This document shows, piece after piece, positions 42,567-52,022 of a stretch of 64,000 nt of DNA. Source of the stretch: a bacterium (GTDB taxonomy: Bacteria > Bacteroidota > Ignavibacteria > SZUA-365); assembly GCA_020444325.1 (NCBI GenBank), contig JAHLLD010000015.1:62001-126000 (forward strand), written 5' to 3'. Under the pieces are notes generated by a model. That model saw only the letters and a list, made by a program, of their open reading frames with translations, ran no database searches and was not told where the DNA came from. Positions within the stretch are counted from its first letter, which is position 1. Each line of letters begins with the position of its first letter. The translations under genes were made by a program, and so were the position numbers.

Positions 42567-45501
42567 TTCGCAGACTCCTCCATGCATCCAGCATGCGGTT
42601 GCCTGCGTTCTCCAGTTTCTGTCTCGACTGGATATTCACGCTGTCGTCACTTCCACACAACTCTGCAAAATCGCAGTGCCTGCATTCGTCCTTCTCCGGT
42701 GTATGCGGGTATATGCCCTGTGTGATGCATTCGCGAATATGTCCGAGTGCGACGGGTAATTCCGCACTTGCATCCGGCATGCGCAGACGAAGCCCACCTT
42801 CATTTTCTCCCAGGAACACATATTCCGCGGCGACCACGTCCCTGTGCTGCGCGAAAAAAGTCCGCACCGCCTCGACATACAGCGCATGCTGCAGATGTTT
42901 GCCTCCACCGAGTCCGACGGAAGCATCAAAATGACGCTTCCCGGTTTTGTAATCCCTGACGAGAAGGCTGCTGTCTGCTTCACTGTCTACACGGTCTATC
43001 CCGCCGCTGACCTGCAACGTGCCGCCGGGGACCGCGATCTCCAGTGGTGGAAGGGGCTCTCGTTCGCCCCGGTTGTGCCCGAAGTTCTGTTCCAGCGCGA
43101 GAGGGGTGCCGGGTTCTGCGCATTCGAGTCTGAAGAAACGCTCACAGAGATCCTGCACCCGCGCTGCGCCCTCGCTGCGGTGCAGAGCCGAAGGAGCCGG
43201 AACGCGCTCCGCCGTGTCTGTGAGAACCGCTGTCAGGATCTGCTGCAGCAGGGGAAGGTGTGCGGGACGAACCGGAAAATCGTTTTTCGCCCGAACGGCA
43301 TCCATGAAACGTTCGAGGATGGTGTGTACCGCACTCCCGAGCTGCGCCGCGTCGAGCCATTCAGCAGCATCACGATCCCAGGGATCGGGTGGGGACAGAT
43401 GCAGTATCGTTGAAAGAAAGAAACGATAGGGGCATTTGGCAAAGGCTTCGAGGCGTGAGGCGGAAAGCGGCGAGGGCAGCGCATGCTGCACTCCTTCAGC
43501 GGCAACGCTGCCATCGTATGCCGTGAATGTATCGCCTGCCCGTGCGGCTTCTGCATCGCTGCCACGTGCGAGCAACGGCAAGGCCTCGCGCATCCGGTGG
43601 CGAAGTACCTCCGCCTCATCGGTGATGCTGCGCTGCAGCCAGTACTCGGCCAGGCTGAGAGCATTCTGCAGGGGAGCTGCCGAGAGCGGGGCGCCCGCTG
43701 CGCGTTCGAGGTCGTCGTATCCCAGCTGTGGATCGCCTTGCTCTCTGCGCAGCAGATCAAGCAGCAGGTGTGAAGGAAAACGCACGCTCCCATCCTGCGC
43801 ATCGCGTTCGCTCCACGAGACATGCAGCTGTCCGGTAATCCTGCTCACAAGAGCATGAAAAGCGGCAGTATCGTGTTCCGCCTTTTCGGATGCGAGAGGG
43901 AGGTGGCTTCCGGTCGCAAGATTGATGGCTCGGCGATCGCTGTCGAGGAGCACGGGGTTTTGTGCGGACGGCGAGGGCAGCGTCGCTGCGTCCGCTCCGA
44001 GCAGCAGTGTGCATGGGCGTCCGCTGTATCCTCCACGTCCCGCAGTGCTGACATGCAGGTGTCCGGGACGCGGCGTCGTGACCAGCAGCGGTTCTGCACC
44101 CGGCTCCTGCAGTACGAGGGGATAGGTGATGCTGCGGATATCCGCGATGACGCGTGCACTCAGCTCCGCCACAGGAGAATGCTCATCCTCACCCTCGAGA
44201 TAATCCGTCAGCAGGCGAAGGAGTTCAGCGAGCGCCTGTTGTTCACCGGGATACTTGTCACGCGACATGTCCGTGACCAGGATACGTGTTGCCTCTGCAA
44301 GGGCATGCAGGCCAACGCGGTTCTCGACATCGGGATGGGGTGTTACTTCGAGCAGCCGTGCGATCCAGGCCCGGTCAGCAAGAAACTCCCTGCGCTTTTT
44401 AAGGTCACGGGCACTGATCTTTTCATCAGTCCCGCGTCGTGCGATCAACGCATCAATGCGAGGGAGGTATCTGTCCCGTCCCCAGCCGATCGCCGCCTCG
44501 CGCAGCAGTGCGGCTGTCGACAGTCTTCCCCCGCGGACTCCCTCGTGTTTCCATTCCGAAAAATCAGGGACGCCATCATACATCATTCGTATGAGATGGG
44601 AGGCGGCGAAATCCGAGCTGATCCATCGCAGGTATGCCGTGACCGTGCGCGCCGCTTTGCTGTAATGGAGGGGGATGCCCGGATCGAACGTGCAGGGGAT
44701 GTCGAGCTGGCGGGACAATTCGTAGGCGAGTGGCAGCAGATCGCCACGCATGAGAACGATCTCCGCATCTTCCCAGCGCAGCTCGCTGTCGAGCACGGTG
44801 CGGAAGGCTGCGCGGACCTCCCATTCCGGCCTCTCTGCGCGATGAACGTGCAGGGTGGACCTGGCATCGCGGGCCTCAATTTCATGGAGGTCGCCTGCGG
44901 CTTCGAGCAACTCGCGTGCTACCGCCGGGAGCCTGTTGAGTAACGATGGTTCGACAAGAAGGATGCGTGTTGATGTACTCTCACGTGCGGCGGCGAGAGC
45001 AGCGCGCAGAAGCATGCTGCGCGTGCTGCGATTTCGCTGCGCGCAGAGTTTGGCAAAGGTCACATGGATGGCGACAAACACGCGTCCCCGCTCGCTGTCG
45101 CCGAAAGCAGTGGCAGCGAGTGTGGCAGGATCGAGTCCGGCCAATTCACAATCCTCAATCCCCTGAAGCAGAGCACGGTGGAAGCCCCGGTTGCTGCGTA
45201 GTGCGGCGAATGCCGAGTCCTCAGGAATGGCTCCCTCACATGCATGCCGCATGAGGCGTTCGGACTGTCCGGGTGTCAGGAGTCCCGTGACAACAGCATC
45301 TTCATCCCCAAGGATATGCCTGGCAAAACCGTCGACGGAACGGGCATGCAGGTTCAGCCACGGCGTCCCGTCGCGGGCACAGCGCTCGCGCAGCTGTCTC
45401 CCCGATGAGGAGGCTGATGTGATGATGATTTTCTCATCAAACAGATGGTCACGGCAAACCGCGGCTATGTCCCGCTTCATATGCTGATTCTTTATGCGCA
45501 T
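42559..45501 (-). CDS. addB: AddB-type nuclease with iron-sulphur cysteine pattern (980 aa)
   Basis: The partner of the helicase downstream. The N-terminal part looks like the inactive helicase-like fold of AddB proteins (IIITSASSSGRQLRERC, VDGFARHIL); no Walker A is present, unlike Firmicute AddB. The C-terminal third is a PD-(D/E)XK nuclease: SASRLEAFAKCPYRFFLST (about 680-700), then GGIDRVDS and VRDYKTGKRH (about 850). The cysteine in AKCPYRF plus the three in DECRHCDFAELCG (about 938-950) form the usual four-Cys 4Fe-4S staple of AddB-like nucleases. The start is uncertain: ATG at 45501 or at 45480 (MKRDIAAV), and neither has a clear ribosome-binding site. A near copy of the iterated palindrome overlaps the start region. 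It ends 8 bp inside addA. Confidence 0.83.
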   Translation of the reverse strand: MRIKNQHMKRDIAAVCRDHLFDEKIIITSASSSGRQLRERCARDGTPWLNLHARSVDGFARHILGDEDAVVTGLLTPGQSERLMRHACEGAIPEDSAFAALRSNRGFHRALLQGIEDCELAGLDPATLAATAFGDSERGRVFVAIHVTFAKLCAQRNRSTRSMLLRAALAAARESTSTRILLVEPSLLNRLPAVARELLEAAGDLHEIEARDARSTLHVHRAERPEWEVRAAFRTVLDSELRWEDAEIVLMRGDLLPLAYELSRQLDIPCTFDPGIPLHYSKAARTVTAYLRWISSDFAASHLIRMMYDGVPDFSEWKHEGVRGGRLSTAALLREAAIGWGRDRYLPRIDALIARRGTDEKISARDLKKRREFLADRAWIARLLEVTPHPDVENRVGLHALAEATRILVTDMSRDKYPGEQQALAELLRLLTDYLEGEDEHSPVAELSARVIADIRSITYPLVLQEPGAEPLLVTTPRPGHLHVSTAGRGGYSGRPCTLLLGADAATLPSPSAQNPVLLDSDRRAINLATGSHLPLASEKAEHDTAAFHALVSRITGQLHVSWSERDAQDGSVRFPSHLLLDLLRREQGDPQLGYDDLERAAGAPLSAAPLQNALSLAEYWLQRSITDEAEVLRHRMREALPLLARGSDAEAARAGDTFTAYDGSVAAEGVQHALPSPLSASRLEAFAKCPYRFFLSTILHLSPPDPWDRDAAEWLDAAQLGSAVHTILERFMDAVRAKNDFPVRPAHLPLLQQILTAVLTDTAERVPAPSALHRSEGAARVQDLCERFFRLECAEPGTPLALEQNFGHNRGEREPLPPLEIAVPGGTLQVSGGIDRVDSEADSSLLVRDYKTGKRHFDASVGLGGGKHLQHALYVEAVRTFFAQHRDVVAAEYVFLGENEGGLRLRMPDASAELPVALGHIRECITQGIYPHTPEKDECRHCDFAELCGSDDSVNIQSRQKLENAGNRMLDAWRSLRNV

Positions 45502-45514
45502 TCTGCATAAAATA
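45493..45514 (-). promoter_or_regulatory. Near copy of the iterated palindrome next to a possible addB -10 element
   Basis: On the minus strand TATTTT (45514-45509) runs straight into TATGCAGAATGCGCATA (45509-45493). The AATG core and arm order match the near copy at 40055. No -35 at good spacing was found. The arrangement of a -10 followed by the palindrome repeats that in front of the XRE gene. Confidence 0.45.
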
Positions 45515-45585
45515 GGAAAAGCACACCGGGAAATCGAATCAATGTTCAGGCAACAGAGGCGTCCTGTTCCCGCAAGCCGCCATAC

Positions 45586-45614
45586 TTGACATCAAATATC
45601 CGAATACGTATACT
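45586..45614 (+). promoter_or_regulatory. Sigma70-type promoter of the metalloprotease-like gene
   Basis: TTGACA (45586-45591) and TATACT (45609-45614) are separated by exactly 17 bp, a near-perfect match to the E. coli consensus. It would give a leader of about 150 nt before the ATG at 45771. Confidence 0.75.
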
Positions 45615-45770
45615 GAGGACAACAACAATCACGATACATCGGTAATCCTCCTCGCCCTCAAACCAGGGAGTGTTGTGCGATGGGGCAGCTGAAAGCGCGT
45701 GGAGACGCGTGATATGTCTGTATTGGCCTGAATACGACGTCCGCTTTATAGATAGATGAAAGGAGACGGT

Positions 45771-48700
45771 ATGAGACAATGGATACGCTTGCAGGGTTTC
45801 CTGTTGGCATGTATGATCCTGTCGGGATCTGCGTTCGCGCAGGCTCCGCAGCCAGGGTATGACAACCCTGCTCCAGCCCTGCCGGGTACGGTGGTGCAGG
45901 ACCAGGACCTGGCAGTTATCGAGACCAACTGTGCCGATATCGACCAGGCAATTGATCTGCGTGACGCGCTCGTTGAAAACGGCGCAGTCGTGTCAATTAT
46001 CACTTCGCCGCAGCGCATGCTCGCGTGGGTACCTGAAGGCGCCCGCGAAGCCGTGCGTTCCACACAGCTGTCAACCGCAACCGGAAGCATCGGCGTGATG
46101 ACACTGTCGTATTCCTCGGCGGAGTTCGACATGAATCACGATCCGAACCAGATGCTCGCAGCGGAAAATGACGCTGACAGGGCCATTGTCGAATATCTGG
46201 ATTTCATCAAACGTCCACTCACGGATGAGGAAAAGGAAGCGATCCGCGAGCGGGAATTCGAGATTCAGAAGAAAATGGAGCTGGAACCGCCGCTTGATTG
46301 CATGGACTGGCCGACGACGGACATGCAGTCACCCCGTGAACTCAATGGCGGTATCCCGGCCATTGGCGGGACCGAGGATGCAGTGCTGCGACGCACCGCG
46401 ATCCGCGGCTTTGTCGTACACACCAGTTTTTTTGTGGAAAGTAAATCCGGTACCGGCACGTGGAACTGGTCGTCACTGATCTACACGCGCTACCGGAACT
46501 TCTATATCGCCGGTATGAATTACTGGTCCAGTTTCGTGGCCCGATACGGAAAGTCGGTAACCACACTCTGGCGTCTGTACAGTCCGTATTCCTCCGGCGC
46601 CCAGGTGAACGGTGAGCCCACCTCCATCGGTGAAGATTCCTATATCCCGCAATGTGTTATCAAAGTCGCACCACCGACACCGTGGGACCTGCCGCCGAAC
46701 TGGGAATGGGCCGGGGCCGGACTGCGCTGGGGCTGGTATTACAACAAGCGCATCCGTGAAGCTTATGATGCAGACGATGCGATCTGCGGTTTCATCTGTT
46801 ACAAGCCCACGTACGATGAAGCTGTCTGGCCGCATGCCAACGGCGTCATCTGGGGCGGCACCGATTTTGAAGGAGTGTATTTCACGCTCGATACGCAGTA
46901 CTGGCAGGCGGAGCTGGATCCGTTCAGCGCTCCGCAGCGCAATGTGATCGCGCATGAGATCGGACATCTCTGGGGTGCCCCTGACGAGTATCGCAGCGAC
47001 AACTGCAACTGGTCGTACCGTGGCATCCGTAATGTCAACTGCCAGAGTACAACCTCGGCGTACCTTCGTTCCGGTACCATGAAGGGATGGGACGGCATCA
47101 TGGTCACCAACTATACGAATGGCAACAGCCTGGCGACTCCGGTGCATACCGGCGTGATCAACAAGCTGCAGGCCGTGACCACCCGCTGCTTCTCGAGTAC
47201 GCCAACGGGCGTCACGCTGTCGTTCCGCAACTGTGATGGCATCGGAACCGTCAATCGCAATACGCCAACCTGTATTCCGATGGATTACGATTACTGCCAT
47301 CGCATCGTTGCCCCGAGCAAGGTGTTCAAGTCGGGACAGTGGTGGTATTTCGACCACTGGAAGGTGACGCGTGAAAATAACAGTGTTACCAATATTGACT
47401 ACTACGGCAACGAACTGCCGTCGTATGCATTCAGCAGCACGTTCGCGAATGCGGCGAAGGATGTTGAGGCGGTGTTCACGAATAATCCGCCGGACATTTT
47501 CTCCAACAACACGACGTTGCAGGCGGATCTTGCGCCGGGGAATTTCGCGGTGTCACCCGCTCTCGCAATCGGTTTGCGCTGGCGTGTGAAATACAACATG
47601 CTTGATGCGGATACTCACATTGAATACGAGGCCAGTGCCGGAAACTGGAAGGAACTCTCCTTCGGCGATTTCACACTCGGACCCTTCCGCGTGGATATCA
47701 ATCAGTGGACTGGCGTTCACATCAACAAGGTACCGAACGCTTCCGGCAGCGGTTCTACGGTCATTCAGCCGAACAAAACCTACCGCTTTCGCATCGTTGG
47801 CGAGTTCAACGGGAATAGAGGTACGCCCTCGACTCCCGCGTCGGTGACCACGCGTCCCGCCTCCCCGGCAGATACTGCCTATTGCTACGACGCGAACGAA
47901 CCAAATTCACCTTCGAATCCGACCGTGCTGACTTCCTCGGGTCCGGGAATGGAAACCTATGCGCTCGATGGCGCAATCGCCATTTCACCGTATCCGGCGG
48001 AATTCACGTGGTTCGTTCCGATATGGGACTTCTACCGCATCACCGTCATCAACGTGTCGAACCAGCTGTTCGGCGAGCGTGTGACGCTGAAGGTGCGTCC
48101 CAAAGACGGCTCCGATTTCGTCCCGCGTCTGCGTGCGCAGCGCGTCGGACAGAACACTTACATCAATGGCACCACCCTGGGTGGTGTTGCGACGCTGAAT
48201 CTGACCTCTGATGGTGAGTACCTGATCAGAGTGGAATCGCAGATATCGCAGACCATTTCATGGGACTTCGTGGATCGCTCAGGCGGACACTACAGTTTCG
48301 GTGAGTATGAACTCGAGGTCAGCCGCACGGTGGCGAAACCCGGATTCAAAGTCCCCGATCTCTGTATCAACTGTATCAAGCTCAAGCTCGTGCAGCCGCT
48401 GCCCGGAGAAATCATCATGCGGCCGCATCCGAAGTTTGACCTCTTCTCGACAGGTATGGACAGAAATACGCCACAGATGTTTCAGATGTATTACCAGACA
48501 CCACCGGGGTATTCCTTCCTCGGATTCACTGGCGATCTCGGAGAGATACAGAAAAATCCTGCGGATGTCAGTTTCGGCCCGAATTCCGAACCGGGCGAAT
48601 ACTCCGTCTATCCGGTCATCGAGGCCATCAGCAGTGGACAGGCCGAACTGGTGGTGATAAATCCTGAAGGACCCGGTGGTCCCTTCGACGCACGACAGGC

Positions 48701-50825
48701 AACAAATATCGGAGGTACGCTGACGGCGGAGGCGAAACCGCCACAGGGCTACACGTTCGTTGGTTGGGGCGGCGATACCACATCCACCACGAATCCTCTG
48801 CAGGTCACCATGTGGCGCAGTAAGCGGCTTATCGCCTACTACCGCCCGAAACCCTGCACGCCTGAGCCGATGACGGAATGGAGGCATATCCTGAAATTCA
48901 CCAATGCCCGTCAGAACGAGGTTGAGATGACCTATGGTATGCTGACCGGCGCAGGTGATGGACTGGAAGCCGGACAGGTGGATCTCCCGCCGATTCCGCC
49001 TCCCACGGCGTTCGATATCCGCTTCATCAACATTGCCGGATCACAGGGCAGCACCACCGATCAGCGTGCGGTCAAGAGCTCGCACACCTACCAGGGACGC
49101 GTGCAGACTGGCGGCACCGCTCCGGTAGAGATGAGGTGGGATCCCCCTGCAGCGTCGCCGAATGCAAGCTACACGCTGAAGATTCAGGGCGTGAGCGGCA
49201 GTATCGACATGCGCTCGGAATCCAGCTTCACGTTCAAGGATGAGGGATCCTACATCTTCACCATCGAAGTGAAGGAATCCAGCTGTCCTGAACCGACGGA
49301 AGAGAATGAAGTGATTGTCACCACAGAGGACGTGAACAACGACGAATGGCCATGCATCAGTCTGAAGCTGCGTGTGGTCGATCGCCAGACCGGTGAACCG
49401 CGTCCGTACTACAATCCGTACAACCTCAAACTGTTCCAGAAATCCCAGACGGGTGAGAATGTCCCGACGCGCATTCGCGAATTCATCCAGCGTGACTCCG
49501 TGTTGATCGTGCGCATCTGCCCCGATCCCGACGAGCCGACGCGCGATCGTGAAATCGTCGTTGTCAATGAGAACGAAAACGACGAGCAGAAGAAGGACAC
49601 CGTCACGGTTCGGGTTCCACCTCCTGTTCCTGACGGCGATGGAGACCCCGAGCGCTTCGTGCTCCGCCACGAAGGCGAGTGGGAACTCGTCAGTACACCG
49701 CTTGCACTGAAGAGTCCTGACGTCGCGACACTGTTCCAGGATCCGAATCTGCGCCTTTACGGATTCGATACCGAGCAGGGTGCATACATCGCTGCTGAAA
49801 ACATGGTGTTCGGTGAGGGCTACTGGATGAAGGGCATGCCCTTCGATCAAATCCTAATAGGACTCTCGAAGCCATCCCTGATGCTGGAGGGACTGAGTGG
49901 AATCGGTGAGCCTTATGGCTACGGCTGGAATCTCATCGGATCACTCGCCTCGGCGGTGGATGTGAGCAGCATTCAGCAGAATCCTGCCGGCAGCATGAAG
50001 TCCATCTTCGGATGGGATCCCTCGCAGGGTTATATCGTTCCCACCCAGGTTGAGCCCGGCAAGGGCTACTGGGTGCGCCTTGATCCTGACGCCAAGCTGA
50101 CACTGTCCACCAGTGGTGTACGTGGCAGCGGCGGGGGTACGGCGTATGCGCGTACGGTTTCCGCCATTGACCTGGCCGGAATACTGACGCTTCAGAACGG
50201 AGAGGGCCAGACACGACCACTGTATATCAGTGGGACGGTAGCAGATGACGCCATGCGCAAGGACCTCACACTTCCCGAGGTCCCGCCTGCAGGTGCTTTC
50301 GACCTGCGTACCGCGCAGGGCTCGCAGTTCCTCTTCCCTGGTGAAAACATCGTGACGATCCGCGGAAGTGGACGTCATGTACTCTCCCTGCCTTCGGCAG
50401 CACAACGTGCGACGATCGAGGTGCGGGACGAAAACGACAGGCTGCTGCATACGTTTGACGGCAGCGCCGGCGATCATATGCTGATCGATGTTACGGGTGA
50501 ACGCATGCTCAAACTGCGCACGCGCGTCGCCCCGGCATCCGAGCAGCTGACGCTCGGCAGCAATTATCCGAATCCCTTCCGTTCGTCAACGCGGACGTTT
50601 ATTCCTTATTCGCTGACACAGGACGGAACGGTACGACTGACCGTGTATGACATGCTTGGCCGCGAAGTGCGCACGCTCGTTCTCGAGACGCAGACCGCTG
50701 GCTCACATGTCGCGACCTGGGACGGCCTGGATGCCAATGGCCTCCTCGTCCCTGTGGGCATGTACACCTGTCGCCTCGAATCAGCAGCAGGCGTTGTTTC
50801 CCGTACACTGTCGATCGTCAAATAA
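45771..50825 (+). CDS. Multidomain T9SS exoprotein with metzincin-like HExxH motif (1684 aa)
   Basis: Signal peptide about 1-24 (GSAFAQ). An N-terminal region of about 390 residues leads to HEIGHLWGAPDE (about 395-406), the HExxHxxGxxD zinc-site pattern of metzincin-like secreted metallopeptidases, so a protease is likely. Further on are beta domains including an InlB B-repeat-like unit (about 980-1025, PQGYTFVGWGGDT, then RLIAYY), a PKD/Ig-like region and a paired module with GYGWNLIGS, NPAG and EPGKGYWVRL (about 1320-1450) that recurs in the gene at 52023. A T9SS sorting domain (NYPNPFRSST, then DMLGREVR) ends it. I use the ATG at 45771 with AAAGGAGA before it. Fourteen bases separate it from the next gene. 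Confidence 0.85.
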   Translation: MRQWIRLQGFLLACMILSGSAFAQAPQPGYDNPAPALPGTVVQDQDLAVIETNCADIDQAIDLRDALVENGAVVSIITSPQRMLAWVPEGAREAVRSTQLSTATGSIGVMTLSYSSAEFDMNHDPNQMLAAENDADRAIVEYLDFIKRPLTDEEKEAIREREFEIQKKMELEPPLDCMDWPTTDMQSPRELNGGIPAIGGTEDAVLRRTAIRGFVVHTSFFVESKSGTGTWNWSSLIYTRYRNFYIAGMNYWSSFVARYGKSVTTLWRLYSPYSSGAQVNGEPTSIGEDSYIPQCVIKVAPPTPWDLPPNWEWAGAGLRWGWYYNKRIREAYDADDAICGFICYKPTYDEAVWPHANGVIWGGTDFEGVYFTLDTQYWQAELDPFSAPQRNVIAHEIGHLWGAPDEYRSDNCNWSYRGIRNVNCQSTTSAYLRSGTMKGWDGIMVTNYTNGNSLATPVHTGVINKLQAVTTRCFSSTPTGVTLSFRNCDGIGTVNRNTPTCIPMDYDYCHRIVAPSKVFKSGQWWYFDHWKVTRENNSVTNIDYYGNELPSYAFSSTFANAAKDVEAVFTNNPPDIFSNNTTLQADLAPGNFAVSPALAIGLRWRVKYNMLDADTHIEYEASAGNWKELSFGDFTLGPFRVDINQWTGVHINKVPNASGSGSTVIQPNKTYRFRIVGEFNGNRGTPSTPASVTTRPASPADTAYCYDANEPNSPSNPTVLTSSGPGMETYALDGAIAISPYPAEFTWFVPIWDFYRITVINVSNQLFGERVTLKVRPKDGSDFVPRLRAQRVGQNTYINGTTLGGVATLNLTSDGEYLIRVESQISQTISWDFVDRSGGHYSFGEYELEVSRTVAKPGFKVPDLCINCIKLKLVQPLPGEIIMRPHPKFDLFSTGMDRNTPQMFQMYYQTPPGYSFLGFTGDLGEIQKNPADVSFGPNSEPGEYSVYPVIEAISSGQAELVVINPEGPGGPFDARQATNIGGTLTAEAKPPQGYTFVGWGGDTTSTTNPLQVTMWRSKRLIAYYRPKPCTPEPMTEWRHILKFTNARQNEVEMTYGMLTGAGDGLEAGQVDLPPIPPPTAFDIRFINIAGSQGSTTDQRAVKSSHTYQGRVQTGGTAPVEMRWDPPAASPNASYTLKIQGVSGSIDMRSESSFTFKDEGSYIFTIEVKESSCPEPTEENEVIVTTEDVNNDEWPCISLKLRVVDRQTGEPRPYYNPYNLKLFQKSQTGENVPTRIREFIQRDSVLIVRICPDPDEPTRDREIVVVNENENDEQKKDTVTVRVPPPVPDGDGDPERFVLRHEGEWELVSTPLALKSPDVATLFQDPNLRLYGFDTEQGAYIAAENMVFGEGYWMKGMPFDQILIGLSKPSLMLEGLSGIGEPYGYGWNLIGSLASAVDVSSIQQNPAGSMKSIFGWDPSQGYIVPTQVEPGKGYWVRLDPDAKLTLSTSGVRGSGGGTAYARTVSAIDLAGILTLQNGEGQTRPLYISGTVADDAMRKDLTLPEVPPAGAFDLRTAQGSQFLFPGENIVTIRGSGRHVLSLPSAAQRATIEVRDENDRLLHTFDGSAGDHMLIDVTGERMLKLRTRVAPASEQLTLGSNYPNPFRSSTRTFIPYSLTQDGTVRLTVYDMLGREVRTLVLETQTAGSHVATWDGLDANGLLVPVGMYTCRLESAAGVVSRTLSIVK

Positions 50826-50839
50826 AGGAGAGTGATAAA

Positions 50840-51928
50840 ATGAAATACACAACTATACTCGTCCTCGGTTTTCTCCTGCTGGCCGCTTCCGCGGCCGCGC
50901 AGGAGTTCCGGGGCGTATCCCTGGAAATGACCGTTTCGAACAGTCAGGGCCGCGAGCAGGTCGTGGTTCTCGGGTCACGTGAAGGCGCGACCACGGGGCT
51001 CGACCCTTCTCTCGAAGAATCGGAGCTGCCGCCGCTGCCACCGAATGAAATCTTCGATGCACGCTGTATCAGCACACCGGGCAAATCACAGCTCGGACTC
51101 GGCTCACTTGCCGATTATCGTCCCTGGCCATCTGCTCCCATGACGGAAACCTATACCATAGGCTACCAGGCAGGGATTGACGCTTCCGGTGTCATTCTCA
51201 GCTGGTCGGAAAATCTCCCCGGACGCATCACGAAACTGATGGTGGACGGTGAGGATGTCATGGGGCAGACCAGCGTGGAAACACAGTTTGCAACGGGACA
51301 GATTATCGTGGAGGTCGGTTTTGATCCTGCTCCGTTGAGCTTCATGGCGACCCCCAATCCCATGAGCTTCATGGTCAACAACAAGGACCCGCTTCCGAGT
51401 AAAATGCTGACCATCTCCCCGCAGGGGGATGCGACGGCAAGCTGGGTTCTGTCAACCAATGTGGATTGGCTTTCTTTCGTCCCCGCTGCCGGCGAGGGTG
51501 AGCAGGAAGTCGAAGTGTCCGTCAATACACAGGTACTCGAACCGGGTGAGTACAGCGGCATGATTTATGTCCGCTCCCCGGTGTACAATGCCGAAGCCGA
51601 TGTTGAAGTGAACATGGAAATGGTGCTCGGTGCTGAGGCTGTACACCGTCCCGGAACGCTCATGCTTTCGCAGAATTATCCGAACCCGTTCAATCCCTCC
51701 ACGGTTATTGATCTGGATCTCGGCACGATTCTTTCGAAGGAGCGTCCATCACTGCGCATCTTTGATTTGCTGGGACGGGAGGTCGTGGATCTGTCGTCTG
51801 AGCTGCTGATACGCAGCGGTGTGCAGAGCGTGCATTTCGACGCCGCTGCACTGGCCGCTGGCAGTTATCGCTACGTTCTGCGGTACGGTGAACGCCTCGA
51901 GTCGCGTACGATGACGCTTGTGAAGTAG
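50840..51928 (+). CDS. T9SS exoprotein with BACON-like domain (362 aa)
   Basis: AAGGAGAG precedes the ATG, and the gene follows the metalloprotease-like gene by 14 bp, so the two form an operon. Signal peptide about 1-21 (ASAAAQ). Residues about 22-155 are an unrecognised secreted domain. Residues about 160-265 match a BACON-type beta sandwich (SWVLSTNVDWLSFVPAAGEG, then VNTQVLEPGEYSGMIYVRS), a fold often involved in protein or carbohydrate contact. Residues about 275-362 are the T9SS sorting domain (NYPNPFNPSTVID, then DLLGREV). Its partner may be the upstream enzyme; this is inferred from the operon only. A perfect terminator follows. Confidence 0.82.
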   Translation: MKYTTILVLGFLLLAASAAAQEFRGVSLEMTVSNSQGREQVVVLGSREGATTGLDPSLEESELPPLPPNEIFDARCISTPGKSQLGLGSLADYRPWPSAPMTETYTIGYQAGIDASGVILSWSENLPGRITKLMVDGEDVMGQTSVETQFATGQIIVEVGFDPAPLSFMATPNPMSFMVNNKDPLPSKMLTISPQGDATASWVLSTNVDWLSFVPAAGEGEQEVEVSVNTQVLEPGEYSGMIYVRSPVYNAEADVEVNMEMVLGAEAVHRPGTLMLSQNYPNPFNPSTVIDLDLGTILSKERPSLRIFDLLGREVVDLSSELLIRSGVQSVHFDAAALAAGSYRYVLRYGERLESRTMTLVK

Positions 51929-51952
51929 CGCATCGACAACGTTCCATAGCCA

Positions 51953-51990
51953 GCCCGCGGGACAACACCTGTCCCGCGGGCGGCATTTTT
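51953..51990 (+). terminator. Rho-independent terminator after the BACON-domain gene
   Basis: GCCCGCGGGACA (51953-51964) and TGTCCCGCGGGC (51970-51981) form a perfect 12-bp stem with loop ACACC, followed by GGCATTTTT. Confidence 0.92.
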
Positions 51991-52022
51991 CACTCATGTT
52001 CACTTGACGGAAGCACAGTACC

